Origin: a virus
Virus record (IMG/VR): IMGVR_UViG_3300036804_000011
Location: 1-29,208 of that record
DNA: 29,208 nucleotides
Direction: 5' to 3' (one strand)
Both the position numbers and the translations under genes were made by a program. This document shows positions 11,180 to 20,020 of the stretch, piece by piece. Numbering within the stretch: position 1 is the first letter of the stretch; the number at the start of each line of letters is the position of its first letter. Under the pieces are notes generated by a model that worked only from the letters and a program-made list of their open reading frames with translations, was not told the DNA's origin and ran no database searches.

Positions 11180-14100
11180 GCCCTAGAATTCGCCATTAAA
11201 CTCTGCTGCTGCTGGGAGTCTCGGATGTTGAGCTCCGTCAGCACGTCGTCGGTGTCATGCCCATAGAAACCGCCGTAGTTCGTGGTGTTGACGTGCGCGG
11301 TTGCGAGCGGCTGCTGCTGCGGATGGTAGGCAGCGCCAGAAGCGTTCGGCGACGCGCCTTTACCGGACCAGTTCGACACCGCGAAACTCGACGGGACGTT
11401 GACGATGTCGACGCCGATCTTGCCCGCCTCGTTGAACAGGCCGGCGACAAGCGATGCCGCCGCGCCGCCGGCCGCGCCGCCCGCGCCGAACGAGCCGGCC
11501 GACGCCGCCGCGCTGATCGCGGTCGACGCCAAGCTACCGAGCGTGTTCCACGTCGACATGATCCCGGTCTGCAACGCGGGCAGAACGTGCATCCCTGACT
11601 GGGTTGATCCGACAGAGCCGGGAGTCAGCGGGCCGGCGCCCAACGTGTTGACCGCCTGCTGCGACGGTTGACCGCTGATCGGGCCGGTCGGTTGCGCCGC
11701 CGTGACCGGGACGTCGCCCAAGCCGGGACCGAGCCCGACACCAGGTTTTTGCGCGGCTGCGGCCGGCGCCTGCGAGCGGGCCGGCGGCTGCATCCGCTGC
11801 ACATCAGGGATCTGCGGACCCGGGGTTGGCCCGGGTTTCATCTGCTGCGCATGCTGATCTGCCGTAGCCTGCAACGAATCCCATGTGTCTTTGCGGAAGA
11901 TGGCGGCCTGCTCGTTGCTGCCCGTCTGGTTGTTGACCAGCGTCAAACCTTGCGGGACCGTGTTTCCGGTGTCATACCAGCCGTATTGCAGCTCATGCTG
12001 CCACGCCGTGTCCGGTGTGCCGTACCGCTGCAAGATGTATTGCAGCGTGTACTGCAACTGCTTTGTCGGGTCGCTGGTCTTCGTGCCGCCGACCGATGCC
12101 CATGTGCTGTCGAGGAATTGACCAATGCCATACGCGGTCGACTTGGGGTTTTGGGCTGTCGGGTTGTAGCCGGATTCGCGCTGCATCAGACGGTCGAAGT
12201 CAGGCCACTGATCCGGCGGCAATCCCGCGGTTGTATACATCTGTTGGGCTTGGGATCTGATGTCGCCGCTCGGCGCGACTGCGCCAGCCGTCGACGCGTT
12301 CGCCGGTGTACCGCCGACAACTGCGCCAGGCATGTTCTGCGGGTTGAGAAGTACAGGGACATCTGTCGCCCAGTGGACATGGTCGACGTGGCCGCCGTAG
12401 CCTTCATCACCAGCCGTGTAGTAGTTCTGGAATGCGCCGCCTTGGGTATCAACCGGCTTGGCCGCGGCCATCCCCCAATGCTGACCGGCTCCGGTGTACC
12501 CCCGGTTAGACGTGTCACCGGTACCGGGATCCCAGTGAATGAGTTGAAGTGTTTGGCTGCCAAGATTTTGGCTGATGAAACTAGCAAACCGATCCATCGA
12601 ACCCACTGGATCTTTGTTGTCGGGCGTCGGCGCGAAGTCCATCGCGTAGCCTTCGCCGTGCGTGCCGGTGCCGTCATACGTGCTCGGCGCGAGCCCGAAC
12701 TGCGCGCCGAACTGAATCGCCCAATCCGGCAGCCCTTTGGTGTTGCCGTAGCCGCCAGTGTTGAGTCCCGGCGTGTAGAGCGGATGGAACATGCCTGCCG
12801 GCGCGTTGGCGATGTCATCGCCGACGTTCGGTGCGCCGGTGATCTTGCCGGCATTCGACGCCGCGTTTGGTGCGATGACCATGCCGGTCGGCGCCGTGCC
12901 CCCTCCGGTGACGATGTTGCCGCCGGCCGCATCAGGGTTGTAGATCGAGTTGAGGTATCCCGGTGGGAACTGGCCGGTTTGAATCACACTCGACACTGCG
13001 GGGTTGGCGCCCGCGTATGGGCTCAACAAGCTACTGAACAGGCCACCCAGACCACCGCCACCGGAGCCACCGGAGCCACCGCCGAGGCTGCCGCCGCCGA
13101 TACCGAACTTGCCGAGCAGACCGCCCAGGAAATTGGAGCCGGCCTGCGTCCACGGATTCTGCGGATTCAGCACCGACTGGCCGAGCCCGACAGCGTTCAA
13201 ACCCATGCCGTACAGGTCGGTACCCAGACCGCCGAGGGTCTTGCCGGCCCAGCCGCCGAGCCAGCCAAGCGTCTGGTTCGTCCACTGCTGCATAGCGCCG
13301 GGACCGGCCTTGTCCATGCCGATAAGCCCCCACAGGCCCGGCATGCCAGTGAACCGACTGCCACCGCCACCGGGAGTACCCGCGGCACCACCTGGCATCG
13401 AAGACGCGATGTTGAGGTCGGTGCTTAGAGTCTGCGCGCCGCTGGCGATAGCGGTGGAGACTGCGGGCAGAATGCCTTGCGGCCCGGTCTGCGGTGCTTG
13501 CCCGGTCGGGCCGAGCTCGTTGCCGCGGTAGTCGCCGGCTTGCGTACTGGCGTCACCCAGACCGGCCGACAGCGCGCCCTGCATGTCCGGCCCGTAGTAA
13601 TCCATAGCCTGATCGCCCGGGCCGCCGTCGTCGAAGTGCGGCAACTTGCTCAGGTCGATCTTGCCTTGGTTGGCCGCAGCCAGGAAGTCGTCGCCCAGAG
13701 TGCTTCGACCCGTCTTGTTGGCGACGTACTCGCTTGGATGGATGACGGCGTGATAACCGCCATCCGGTAGCGGGCCGGCCGCATGCGGCGTGCCGCCACC
13801 GGACTCGTACTTCTCGACGTCGCGCGAACCTTTCGGCAGCGGGAACGTCCAGCCCTGCCCATACGGCAACTGCGTCGCAGCGACGCCGAGCGACTTCAGT
13901 TTGTCTTGCAGCGCCGCGGACATCTGATCCGCGGAAACGGCCACTGTGTAGCCTTTGTCGTCGGCGCGGACAGCCCCCTGCGGTAGCTGCGTGAGTCCGA
14001 GGTCTTGTATGCCTTGCGAGGACAGTCGCCAGCGGCCTTGCTGCGCTTGCTGGGTCTGCTGCTGGCCTGACTGCGCGGCCTGCGTGGTGGATTGCTGGTG

Positions 14101-17100
14101 GGTCAGTGCGAGTCCGGACAGCACCGACGCTTGGCCGCTCGGCGAAAGCTGTTGGGCGATGCGGGTCAGGTCAAGGTCGGTGCCCGTCGGATCGGACTGT
14201 CCGTGGCTGACGAACGCCTGCTTGTACTTGTCGACCGCGCCGGGCGCCCCGATCAGGGCGTTGACGACGTCTTGCGGTGAAAGTCCGACGCCAGCGGCCG
14301 ATCCCACGTCTTTGCGTAGGTTCGCGTTGGTTTGAAGTTCGGGCAGCAGGTTGTTCTTCGCGAGAACATCTCTGACCTGCTGCACCGCGGCCGGGTCGCC
14401 GGCCAGCGCGTTGGCGTACACGTCGGGTGCGATACCGAGCGACGTCGCTGCTTGCAGCGCGTTTCCCTTGGAGATGCCAGGGATCCCGCCGCCCGCGCCG
14501 GCCTGGTTGAAGTTCTTCGCGGCGTCGATGGCCTGATCGCGTGTTTGCGCGGTGATCTTGCCGGTGACCCGGTCAAGAGTTCCCTCGAGTTCCATTTCCT
14601 GCTGGTTGAGCTGGCTCGCGGCGTCGCGGGCCTCATCGGTGGCTTTAGTGAGATGCGCAAACGCGCCTTCGACGGCCGGCATGCCGACCGTGATGGCGGC
14701 AAACCCGATGGGGCCAGCCAATCCTGCCAGCGAGTTCAACGCGCCGGTGAGTTTCCCGACACCTTCCTCACCAGCGACACGCTTGAATATGCTTGCGGTG
14801 CGCGACATCTCGCTATCGGCGAGCACACGACTGTTCGTGATCTGAGTCTGGACACTCGTCAATCCTGAAACGGCGAGGTCAAGTCCACCGCGGAAAAGCG
14901 AGAACACAGGACTGAGCGACTTCCACGCCAAAACTCCAGTGAAGATGCCTTGGGTCAGGCCCGGGAAGTCTTTGAGCAGTGTCGATGCTTCACGTAGGAA
15001 CGGCATCCAGCCGCCCATCGCGTCCGTCGCGGCACCAAACGCCGACTTGAAGATCGACGGCAGGTTTTCGAGTATCGGCGTGATCTGTTCGAGTTCGTGC
15101 CGGCCGTCGGCGAAGATACGGCGCAGATCATCTTGACCTTTGGTCGAGTTCAGGAACGTGTCGAGCCGCTTGGTGGCATCATCCAACGTCGCCAGGAATC
15201 CTTGGCCGCCAAGAGCTTTCGTGATCCCATTCAGCGATTGACCCAGGTTGATGAAGATGTTGCCCAGGTGCGTGAATCCGGTGATACCGGCGTTGATCCA
15301 CGCGTCGAGCCGGCCGTCCTTGTCCGCGGCGTCGATGAAGTTCTTGAACCGATCAGCCGCGCGCCCGATCCCGTCAGCCATGCGTGGCAGCGTGTCAGCA
15401 CCGGCTTTCGCCAGCGTGCCGAACGCATCCACCAGCGGGTTGATCGCCGTCTTGAGTAAGTCCTGCGCATGCGACGTGTCACCGAAGATGGCCGAGAGAA
15501 TGCCCTTGGTGTGATCGGAGCCCAGCGACGAGAACAGAGCCTTAAAGTCAGCGTTCATCGTTGTCGCGATCGACCCGAAACCCGTCTTCAACGTCGGAAG
15601 ATCCGAATTGACAAGCGTTCTGATGCTCGATGACATGCCCGCAAACAAGTTCTGCTGCGTGGTGTTCTGCAAGTCCTTCAACGGGCCGGAATGGACGAGG
15701 TCGAAGATCGTCTTGACGAAGTCCTGAGCGTTCGGCGCCAACTGCTGCATCGCCGTGTTCAATGCGCGCGACGATGCCGACGCCTTGTTTTCGACGTCGG
15801 ACAGGTGCTCGACTGCCTTGGCGACCCGCTCGTTGGCGTCGGTGACCCGGTCGTTGGCTGACACCATGCGGTCGTTGATGTCCGCACCGCGGTTGCGAAG
15901 GTTGTTCTGGCTGTTGATCGACTCGGCGACATGCTGGTCGGCCTGCATTACCCGCAACTGCGCCTGCTGGTAGTCCAGCGCGTTGGTGTAATGCCCGGTC
16001 GCTAGATCCTGGCGTGCCTTCTGCGCGTCCAGAATGGCCTGCGCAGTGTCGAGCTGGCCGCCGCGCAATTGCAGGTTGAGGTCTTGCATCTCCTGCCGCG
16101 AGTCGCGCACCGCGCGGGCGCGCTCATGCTCGGCTTCGCCCTGCGCCCTGGTGGCCGACGTCAACTGCTCGTTGGCCTCGCGGACCTCGCGGGTATGCGT
16201 GACCTGATCGTTGCCCGCATCTTTGGCGCTAGTGGACAGCGCCTTGTACGCGTCGCTCATGCCGTGAATACCGGTCATCAGCGTCCCGAACGAGGACGCG
16301 ATACCGGCGAACATGCCCGGCCACGCCAGCACCGCGCCGCCGAGCTGTTCGGCGGCGCCGGCGACTTCGGCCAGCCCGGTTGCCAGCATCGGAAGCATGC
16401 TGATCAGCGGCGCCAGCGACGTGAACGCATCCGCGAACGCGTTGACTGGCAGCGCGTTCTCGAAGTCCTTGCCCAGCGTCTTGAGCTCGCCCGACAGGTC
16501 GCGGACCTTCTTGTTCTCGTCTTCGACGGTGCGCGCCAGGTTGCGGCTCGTCTGCTCAGCGCGGCGCCGCGCGGCCGAGCTGTTTTCCAACGACTGCGCC
16601 AGCGTGTCTTCGGCGCTGGCCGCGCGCCGGCGAGCACCAACACCGCTGTCGATGGCCTGCGCGAGACTGTTTTCCAGCACTTGACCGCGCCGGCGCACAT
16701 CAGCAAGCGCATTCTCCGCTTTGGTGACCTCGTCGGTCTGCGGCCCCATAGCCTCGCGGATCCGAGCAAGGTTGCTTTCCAGACGTGCGATTGTCTCCGC
16801 GCTGGCACCGCGCGCCCGGGACTGCTCGAGCGCACGTTCGGTGTTCGCCAGCAGCGGGTTGATGTTCGCGCTAGCATTGCTGCGCACCGCGTTCAGGTGT
16901 TCTTCGGCGGCTGCGACCTTCCCGTTGTGGGTTTCGATCTGCAACCGAATGTTTGCGATGCGCCGCTCGGATCCGACGACGGCATCGGCTGCGCTCTCGG
17001 ACTGCCGGCGTGACGCATCCACGCGGCGGTCGGATGCGATGACAGCCTCGTTGGCGCGCTCTACCTGCTGGCGTGCGTTGTCGACCGCGCGGGACAGTTT

Positions 17101-17403
17101 CGAGTATTGCGACTCGTCGACGTTGACCCGCAAGTCGATCGGGCGTGCTTCCTGCTCGGCGCGCAGCTCGTCGATCCTGCGTTCGGCCTCCGCTTCCCGG
17201 GCATGCACGCGCAGTTCTATCGGCCGTTCGGCTTGCTCGCGGCGCAGCGCGTCGATCTTCTCTTGCGCCTGCTGAGCGTCGGCGGCGACCTTGATGACAA
17301 ACTCGGCTTGCTGAGCCCTCAGTTGCGTGTCGAGCTGTTCACGGAACTTTGAGGCATCGGGAACAATCCGGAGCCGGGCATCACCAGCGTCGTAAGTAGC
17401 CAA
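11170..17403 (-). CDS. Tape measure protein with M15-like peptidase and lytic transglycosylase domains, 2077 aa
   Basis: TTG start at 17403 follows GAGGGGGTGA (17411-17420), 17 bases after the chaperone stop. Residues 20 to 310 are heptad-rich coiled coil, including a duplicated segment (IDALRREQAERPIELRV at 50-66, IDELRAEQEARPIDLRV at 77-93). Hydrophobic stretches lie near 321-380 and 888-911, and more coil at about 400-530. A glycine-rich linker lies near 1434-1454. Residues about 1555-1690 carry HxxGxAxD (H1582 to D1589) and HVDHVHW (H1672 to W1678), a zinc-peptidase M15-like pattern. Residues about 1725-1820 carry RESGYNP with E1743 and AYGIGQF (1757-1763), the SLT transglycosylase pattern. 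It sets tail length (roughly 0.15 nm per residue gives up to about 310 nm) and probably cuts peptidoglycan during DNA entry. Confidence 0.95.
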   Translation of the reverse strand: MATYDAGDARLRIVPDASKFREQLDTQLRAQQAEFVIKVAADAQQAQEKIDALRREQAERPIELRVHAREAEAERRIDELRAEQEARPIDLRVNVDESQYSKLSRAVDNARQQVERANEAVIASDRRVDASRRQSESAADAVVGSERRIANIRLQIETHNGKVAAAEEHLNAVRSNASANINPLLANTERALEQSRARGASAETIARLESNLARIREAMGPQTDEVTKAENALADVRRRGQVLENSLAQAIDSGVGARRRAASAEDTLAQSLENSSAARRRAEQTSRNLARTVEDENKKVRDLSGELKTLGKDFENALPVNAFADAFTSLAPLISMLPMLATGLAEVAGAAEQLGGAVLAWPGMFAGIASSFGTLMTGIHGMSDAYKALSTSAKDAGNDQVTHTREVREANEQLTSATRAQGEAEHERARAVRDSRQEMQDLNLQLRGGQLDTAQAILDAQKARQDLATGHYTNALDYQQAQLRVMQADQHVAESINSQNNLRNRGADINDRMVSANDRVTDANERVAKAVEHLSDVENKASASSRALNTAMQQLAPNAQDFVKTIFDLVHSGPLKDLQNTTQQNLFAGMSSSIRTLVNSDLPTLKTGFGSIATTMNADFKALFSSLGSDHTKGILSAIFGDTSHAQDLLKTAINPLVDAFGTLAKAGADTLPRMADGIGRAADRFKNFIDAADKDGRLDAWINAGITGFTHLGNIFINLGQSLNGITKALGGQGFLATLDDATKRLDTFLNSTKGQDDLRRIFADGRHELEQITPILENLPSIFKSAFGAATDAMGGWMPFLREASTLLKDFPGLTQGIFTGVLAWKSLSPVFSLFRGGLDLAVSGLTSVQTQITNSRVLADSEMSRTASIFKRVAGEEGVGKLTGALNSLAGLAGPIGFAAITVGMPAVEGAFAHLTKATDEARDAASQLNQQEMELEGTLDRVTGKITAQTRDQAIDAAKNFNQAGAGGGIPGISKGNALQAATSLGIAPDVYANALAGDPAAVQQVRDVLAKNNLLPELQTNANLRKDVGSAAGVGLSPQDVVNALIGAPGAVDKYKQAFVSHGQSDPTGTDLDLTRIAQQLSPSGQASVLSGLALTHQQSTTQAAQSGQQQTQQAQQGRWRLSSQGIQDLGLTQLPQGAVRADDKGYTVAVSADQMSAALQDKLKSLGVAATQLPYGQGWTFPLPKGSRDVEKYESGGGTPHAAGPLPDGGYHAVIHPSEYVANKTGRSTLGDDFLAAANQGKIDLSKLPHFDDGGPGDQAMDYYGPDMQGALSAGLGDASTQAGDYRGNELGPTGQAPQTGPQGILPAVSTAIASGAQTLSTDLNIASSMPGGAAGTPGGGGSRFTGMPGLWGLIGMDKAGPGAMQQWTNQTLGWLGGWAGKTLGGLGTDLYGMGLNAVGLGQSVLNPQNPWTQAGSNFLGGLLGKFGIGGGSLGGGSGGSGGGGLGGLFSSLLSPYAGANPAVSSVIQTGQFPPGYLNSIYNPDAAGGNIVTGGGTAPTGMVIAPNAASNAGKITGAPNVGDDIANAPAGMFHPLYTPGLNTGGYGNTKGLPDWAIQFGAQFGLAPSTYDGTGTHGEGYAMDFAPTPDNKDPVGSMDRFASFISQNLGSQTLQLIHWDPGTGDTSNRGYTGAGQHWGMAAAKPVDTQGGAFQNYYTAGDEGYGGHVDHVHWATDVPVLLNPQNMPGAVVGGTPANASTAGAVAPSGDIRSQAQQMYTTAGLPPDQWPDFDRLMQRESGYNPTAQNPKSTAYGIGQFLDSTWASVGGTKTSDPTKQLQYTLQYILQRYGTPDTAWQHELQYGWYDTGNTVPQGLTLVNNQTGSNEQAAIFRKDTWDSLQATADQHAQQMKPGPTPGPQIPDVQRMQPPARSQAPAAAAQKPGVGLGPGLGDVPVTAAQPTGPISGQPSQQAVNTLGAGPLTPGSVGSTQSGMHVLPALQTGIMSTWNTLGSLASTAISAAASAGSFGAGGAAGGAAASLVAGLFNEAGKIGVDIVNVPSSFAVSNWSGKGASPNASGAAYHPQQQPLATAHVNTTNYGGFYGHDTDDVLTELNIRDSQQQQSLMANSRAWP

Positions 17404-17420
17404 CTACAGGTCACCCCCTC

Positions 17421-18466
17421 TCAGGATGTTGCGCGCACCAGCGCATGCGCTTGTTCCAAGATGTCGTTGACCAGACCGCGCGACAGCGCGACTTTGCGCT
17501 CATGGACGCGGTCGGCCGGGAAGCGCGGTTTGGCCCGGGCACGCGGCGCTGTGGCCCATCTGCCCGATTCGGCGCGCAGCATGTGAATGTGGTCGGTCAT
17601 CTCGTCGATCGCGGCGATCAGACGGTTGTAACCCACCAGCGACGGCGGCTCGGGCGGTTTGCGCTTGAGTTCTTCGAGTTTCGTTTCCAGCTCGCCGTCG
17701 AAGCGTTCATCTTCGAGCTGCGCAGCCCAGAACTGCGTACCTTCGGTCAGCGCAAGCGTTTTGACGTAGGTGTGGAACTGATCCCACGGCCGCAATCCGC
17801 GGAAGAAGTCGCGGGCATCCACACCCCGGTCAAAAAAGTCGCCTTCGATCTGGGTCCAGTAGTGCTCTATCCAGTCGAGGATTTGAGAGCTTTTCCCGCC
17901 TCGTCCTCGTCTTCGGGGTCGAGGTCGTCGGCCGGCTGCGACGGCACCCAGTGCTTGCGCAGATCGTTGCGGAAGTCGAGCCACAACTGTTCGTCGAGTT
18001 CGTCGAAGAACGCGACGATGTCGTCGTGCTGCGGGCCGAGAAACGCGCGGTCCCAGTCGGCTTCGGCGCCCTGCACCGATTGGCTGAGTTCGCCGATCTG
18101 TGACTGCGCCTGGTCGAGGTTCGCGCGCCACTGTGTGACCTCGTTCTTCCACTGCGACAGGTCGCGCGCATACTGCGCAGCGGCTTCGGGCTTGTCGTCG
18201 TCGCCGGCGGGGGGTTCGGGCATCGGCGGTGGCGGCACATTGGACAGGTTGTAGGCGATGTTCAACTGCGCTTGTCCGATCAACTGGCGCCGCTCGGCGT
18301 CGCGCATCTGCTCGTTACGCTTCTTGGTCGGCGCCGGCACCGATAGCTCATCGGTGATGTCGTATGCGCCCACCTTGTTCGTCTTCTTCGACAGTTCCAA
18401 GAACTTGCCGGTCGGCACCCCGAACTTCGGGGCATTGCCGTTGCTAGTCGGCCTGCGAGTAGCCAA
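17421..18466 (-). CDS. Tail assembly chaperone, -1 frameshift fusion product (gpGT-like), 348 aa
   Basis: The second chaperone frame has no convincing start of its own. Its open frame extends back into the first chaperone gene, and the likely product joins residues 1-192 of that protein to 156 residues read in the -1 frame from the GGGAAAA site (17891-17897) to the TGA at 17421. The added part starts SSQILDWIEHYWTQIEGDFF and contains DFFRGLRPWDQFHTYVKTLA. It is helical and basic toward its end. This layout, two frames just before the tape measure gene, is conserved in long-tailed phages (lambda G and GT). The fusion binds tape measure and tail tube subunits during assembly and is normally absent from finished virions. 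Confidence 0.88.
17864..17897 (-). promoter_or_regulatory. -1 programmed ribosomal frameshift signal
   Basis: The minus strand has G GGA AAA in the zero frame (heptamer 17897 to 17891), a canonical X XXY YYZ slippery site known from phage tail chaperone genes. Directly after it a stem can form: 17886-17890 pairs with 17864-17868 (5 bp), then 17879-17882 pairs with 17869-17872 (4 bp), with a three-base bulge (17883-17885) and a six-base loop. A GAGGACGAGGCG stretch just upstream is Shine-Dalgarno-like and could also raise slippage. Confidence 0.88.
17867..18466 (-). CDS. Tail assembly chaperone, zero-frame product (gpG-like), 199 aa
   Basis: A TTG at 18466 starts the frame, with GAAAGG 8 bases upstream. 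An ATG nearby (18483) is in another frame and stops after 12 codons. The product (MATRRPTSNGNAPKFG...) has a polar N terminus, a helical middle with AERRQLIGQAQLNIAYNL, a proline-rich turn (PPPPMPEPP), a long helix (about residues 95-140) and a strongly acidic end (DDLDPEDEDEAGKA) that contains the frameshift site at K192. Without slippage only seven more residues are added before TAG. It is one of the two chaperones that keep the tape measure soluble and recruit tail tube protein. Confidence 0.88.
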   Translation of the reverse strand: MATRRPTSNGNAPKFGVPTGKFLELSKKTNKVGAYDITDELSVPAPTKKRNEQMRDAERRQLIGQAQLNIAYNLSNVPPPPMPEPPAGDDDKPEAAAQYARDLSQWKNEVTQWRANLDQAQSQIGELSQSVQGAEADWDRAFLGPQHDDIVAFFDELDEQLWLDFRNDLRKHWVPSQPADDLDPEDEDEAGKALKSSTG

Positions 18467-18485
18467 TTTTCGAGCCTTTCATGGT

Positions 18486-18538
18486 GCGAGCCCCGCGCCC
18501 ACAGTTGCCATGTTCGGGCAGATGGACGCGGGGCTCGC
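18486..18538 (-). terminator. Long perfect hairpin between major tail protein and chaperone genes
   Basis: Arms 18486-18497 (gcgagccccgcg) and 18527-18538 are perfect 12-bp inverted complements around a 29-base loop, GC-rich, in the 90-base gap after the major tail protein stop. No run of T follows, so it is not a classical intrinsic terminator. It could be a partial terminator or an RNA structure that protects or processes the abundant major tail protein message and lowers chaperone expression. The structure is seen; the role is inferred. Confidence 0.6.
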
Positions 18539-18556
18539 TGTCGGTGGATGGATGGA

Positions 18557-19477
18557 TCAGCTAGTGGTCACCGCGCAGGTTGCCGTGTCGCCCTTGTAGG
18601 TGGCCGTGACGGTCGCCGATCCGGTCGTAACGGCGGTGATGACGCCTTTTCCGGACACGGTTGCGATGGCCGGCGCCGACGACGTGTAGGTTGCCTCGTC
18701 GGTGACGTCGTTGCCGTTGGAGTCCAACACCTGCAACTGCTTGGTGTGGCCCGCACCGGTAGCGACCGTCAGGGCCGCGGTAGTCGGCGAAACGGTGATG
18801 CCGGTGACTGCCGGCGCGAAACCGGTCGTGTTGGCCGCGGTGATCGTCTGCCAGCCGGTACCGCACACGCCACCGATCAACGGGACACCAACCTCGGTGT
18901 CGGTCAGGAACACCAGCTCGGCCGGGTGCTCGATGACGTTGGAGTCGACCAGGCTCATGTCCGACCGCTTGCCCGGGATGATCTTGTTGGCGATCCAGTA
19001 CATGAATACCGGGTTGCCGTCACCCGCGATCGCAGCGCCCAAGAGCACGCCACGGTAGTACAGGTTGGCGGGCAGCTCCGGAATGGAGTACGTGCTGCCG
19101 CCGTTGGCCGAGATGGCAGAGAAGTTCGCGTCGACCGCGCCCCAATAGATCTGGACGTTGGTCTTGGAGAACTGCTGCGGCACGTAGTTGATCGACTTGA
19201 CAGCCTCCGACGCGACGATCGCCGTGGGAGAACCCTTTCCGGTCGACATGATGTTGTTGATCGTCGGATTGTTGGTCAGCTTGAAACCGTCACGCTTGGT
19301 GACGTTGCCGACGCTGATCATCTGCGTCAACTGCGACGCGTCGATCCCGCCGCCGGTGGCCTCCAACGTGGTGATCGGGTCGGTGCCGTAGAACGGCTGG
19401 AGCATGATCGTGATGTCGCTGGGAGCCAGCTCGAGGTCCGACTGCCCATCCTGGTACGTGCTGATCGGTGAAGACAT
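18557..19477 (-). CDS. Major tail protein with C-terminal Ig-like (Big_2 type) domain, 306 aa
   Basis: ATG at 19477 has a good AAAGGAAA ribosome binding site. Residues 1 to about 215 form the tube domain (SDITIMLQPFYGTDPITTLE, later LYYRGVLLGAAIAGDGNPVF and HPAELVFLTDTEVGVP), matching mycobacteriophage major tail subunits. Residues about 222 to 306 are an Ig-like bacterial domain: TGITVSPTTAALTV, a D-x-N-G-N-D-V turn, then ATYTSSAPAIATVSGKGVIT and TGSATVTATYKGDTATC. Such domains decorate tube or capsid surfaces and are thought to bind cell-surface sugars. The gene lies between tail terminator and chaperone, as expected. It is probably the most highly made tail protein. Confidence 0.93.
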   Translation of the reverse strand: MSSPISTYQDGQSDLELAPSDITIMLQPFYGTDPITTLEATGGGIDASQLTQMISVGNVTKRDGFKLTNNPTINNIMSTGKGSPTAIVASEAVKSINYVPQQFSKTNVQIYWGAVDANFSAISANGGSTYSIPELPANLYYRGVLLGAAIAGDGNPVFMYWIANKIIPGKRSDMSLVDSNVIEHPAELVFLTDTEVGVPLIGGVCGTGWQTITAANTTGFAPAVTGITVSPTTAALTVATGAGHTKQLQVLDSNGNDVTDEATYTSSAPAIATVSGKGVITAVTTGSATVTATYKGDTATCAVTTS

Positions 19478-19492
19478 TGGAGTGTTTCCTTT

Positions 19493-20020
19493 CTACAGAA
19501 ACTTTTTGTAACTCGGGAATGGCCGCCGGGTTTGAAGATCGACGGTGATCTGGACGAGCCTGTCGTCCTGAATGATTTCGGGAATCTGCTGAGGTCCGAC
19601 GGCTTCGCCGAACATCCACATCGTTACCCCGGTCGCCCCCGGTACCGGAGCACCACTGGAATACGCTTCCAATACCTGACGAACGAATTCGATGAGATAC
19701 CAAGATGAGTCGCGGCTGCGGGTCAGTGCTGCCAGTGCTACCCGCGGCTGATCCCGCTTCTGGTCGTGGTTGATACCGCCGCCCATCCTGTAGGCACGCA
19801 AGTACGCGTTTCCGTTGTCCAACCAGGGGTCATAGACGTCCGGATTCGGCAGCCAGCTCACAACATAGGTCGGTGACCAGGCCAGATTGCCGTTAGCGTC
19901 CGGTATTTGAGTGGTTCCGAGCAATGGCTGAAAAAGCAACTGCATCAGAATTTCGATGTCCGGATAGCCGCCTTCATACCATTCGGGGAAGTAAAGCCCC
20001 TGCGGCGCCGGCGTTGTCAC
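19493..20020 (-). CDS. Tail terminator protein, 175 aa
   Basis: GTG at 20020 overlaps the previous stop (GTGA). The product (MTTPAPQGLYFPEWYEGGYP...) has an N-terminal helix (DIEILMQLLFQPLLG), a beta segment with TYVVSWLPNPDVYDPWLDNG and AYLRAYRMGGG, a helix (SSWYLIEFVRQVLEAYSS), and a final strand (LVQITVDLQTRRPFPSY). This alternation fits tail terminator proteins, which cap the tube at its head-proximal end and form the joint with the neck. Position directly before the major tail protein is the usual one. Length is close to what is common in actinophages (about 130 to 180 residues). Confidence 0.8.
   Translation of the reverse strand: MTTPAPQGLYFPEWYEGGYPDIEILMQLLFQPLLGTTQIPDANGNLAWSPTYVVSWLPNPDVYDPWLDNGNAYLRAYRMGGGINHDQKRDQPRVALAALTRSRDSSWYLIEFVRQVLEAYSSGAPVPGATGVTMWMFGEAVGPQQIPEIIQDDRLVQITVDLQTRRPFPSYKKFL

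Noticed and set aside
11668-13428. A 586-codon open frame on the plus strand
   Set aside because: It lies wholly opposite the tape measure gene, which has clear domains, and its product is arginine-rich and low in complexity, as expected of an antisense frame in GC-rich DNA.
17421-18152. Independent start for the second chaperone frame at 18152
   Set aside because: The upstream part of this frame is arginine-rich and lies out of frame inside the first chaperone; the protein-like sequence begins exactly at the GGGAAAA site, so frameshift expression is preferred.
18448-18508. Tiny frames in the gap before the chaperone gene (MATVGAGLAP and a 12-codon ATG frame)
   Set aside because: Neither has a ribosome binding site at useful spacing, and both are too short to support; a leader peptide is possible but not shown.
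18548-19471. A 307-codon open frame on the plus strand
   Set aside because: It mirrors the major tail protein almost exactly; composition (many R, D, G) is that of a shadow frame.
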